11,948 nucleotides of DNA from Baffinella frigidus. Lineage: Eukaryota > Cryptophyceae > Cryptomonadales > Baffinellaceae. A model generated the notes under the pieces. The model was not told the DNA's origin. It made no database searches and saw only the letters and a list, made by a program, of their open reading frames with translations. A program made the translations under genes and the position numbers. Each line of letters opens with the position of its first letter. The first letter of the stretch is position 1. Shown piece by piece: positions 11,930 to 11,948 of this stretch. The stretch is taken from positions 143,230 to 155,177 of the forward strand of contig MU646669.1 of NCBI GenBank assembly GCA_026770585.1. Direction: 5' to 3'.

Positions 11930-11948
11930 GGGGGGGGGGGGGGGGGGG
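11930..11948. repeat. Poly-G run at window end
   Basis: Nineteen consecutive G, directly following the stop at 11926-11928. It could be a real homopolymer where assembly stopped, or a sequencing artefact. Confidence 0.9.

Overview
This window is eukaryotic nuclear DNA, and no bacterial-style gene lies in it. Pyrimidine tracts with AG acceptors and GT donors bracket short, GC-rich, codon-like blocks. Interstitial plant-type telomere heptamers (CCCTAAA and relatives CCCTACA, CCCCACA, CCCGAAA) fill the spaces between, and candidate 3' ends carry TGTAA, the green-algal poly(A) signal. A green alga, possibly a repeat-rich prasinophyte, fits best; this is inference, not proof. Both window edges are low-complexity (a 19-bp tandem array on the left, a run of 19 G on the right), so the window may be a whole contig broken at repeats.

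Main result: a split gene runs left to right on the + strand, and no single open frame reveals it. Ten core exons (3007-3075, 3358-3409, 3594-3670, 4526-4657, 5276-5324, 5996-6054, 7119-7218, 7597-7656, 9110-9174, 10237-10278) all have AG before and, except the last, GT after. Their phases agree at all nine junctions. Together they make 705 nt, one frame of 234 codons plus a stop. The predicted protein resembles a GT-A-fold, GT2-like glycosyltransferase: a YELAWVDQGSG block near the start, then NYGLTYGLN, the acidic MEEDW motif, GVFLR, WTNGAAIWDR and HIGDRRTPGW. Two further exon-like blocks upstream (781-857, 1230-1306) may belong to the N-terminus, but at least one linking exon is not found.

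Most exons have partial same-strand copies beside them. Several copies differ from the working exon mainly at synonymous positions, so they evolved under coding constraint before being broken or moved here. The locus therefore looks like a mosaic of exon fragments from a glycosyltransferase gene family.

The introns hold the rest. Region by region: 1-600 has a tandem array, a 198-bp near-perfect palindrome and small repeats; 600-1560 has copies of the two upstream exon-like blocks; 1840-2345 has a roughly 105-bp minisatellite; 2619-2975 is a foldback element; 3090-3280 holds heptamer arrays; 6625-6808 and 7457-7574 are two MITE-like elements; 7655-8330 is a 64/65-bp minisatellite that begins on a splice donor; 8597-10466 contains four members of a roughly 100-bp inverted-repeat family whose paired arms covary between copies; 10507-11515 holds duplicated last exons and 3'-end repeats; 11527-11948 has another exon-like block, a GA microsatellite and poly-G.
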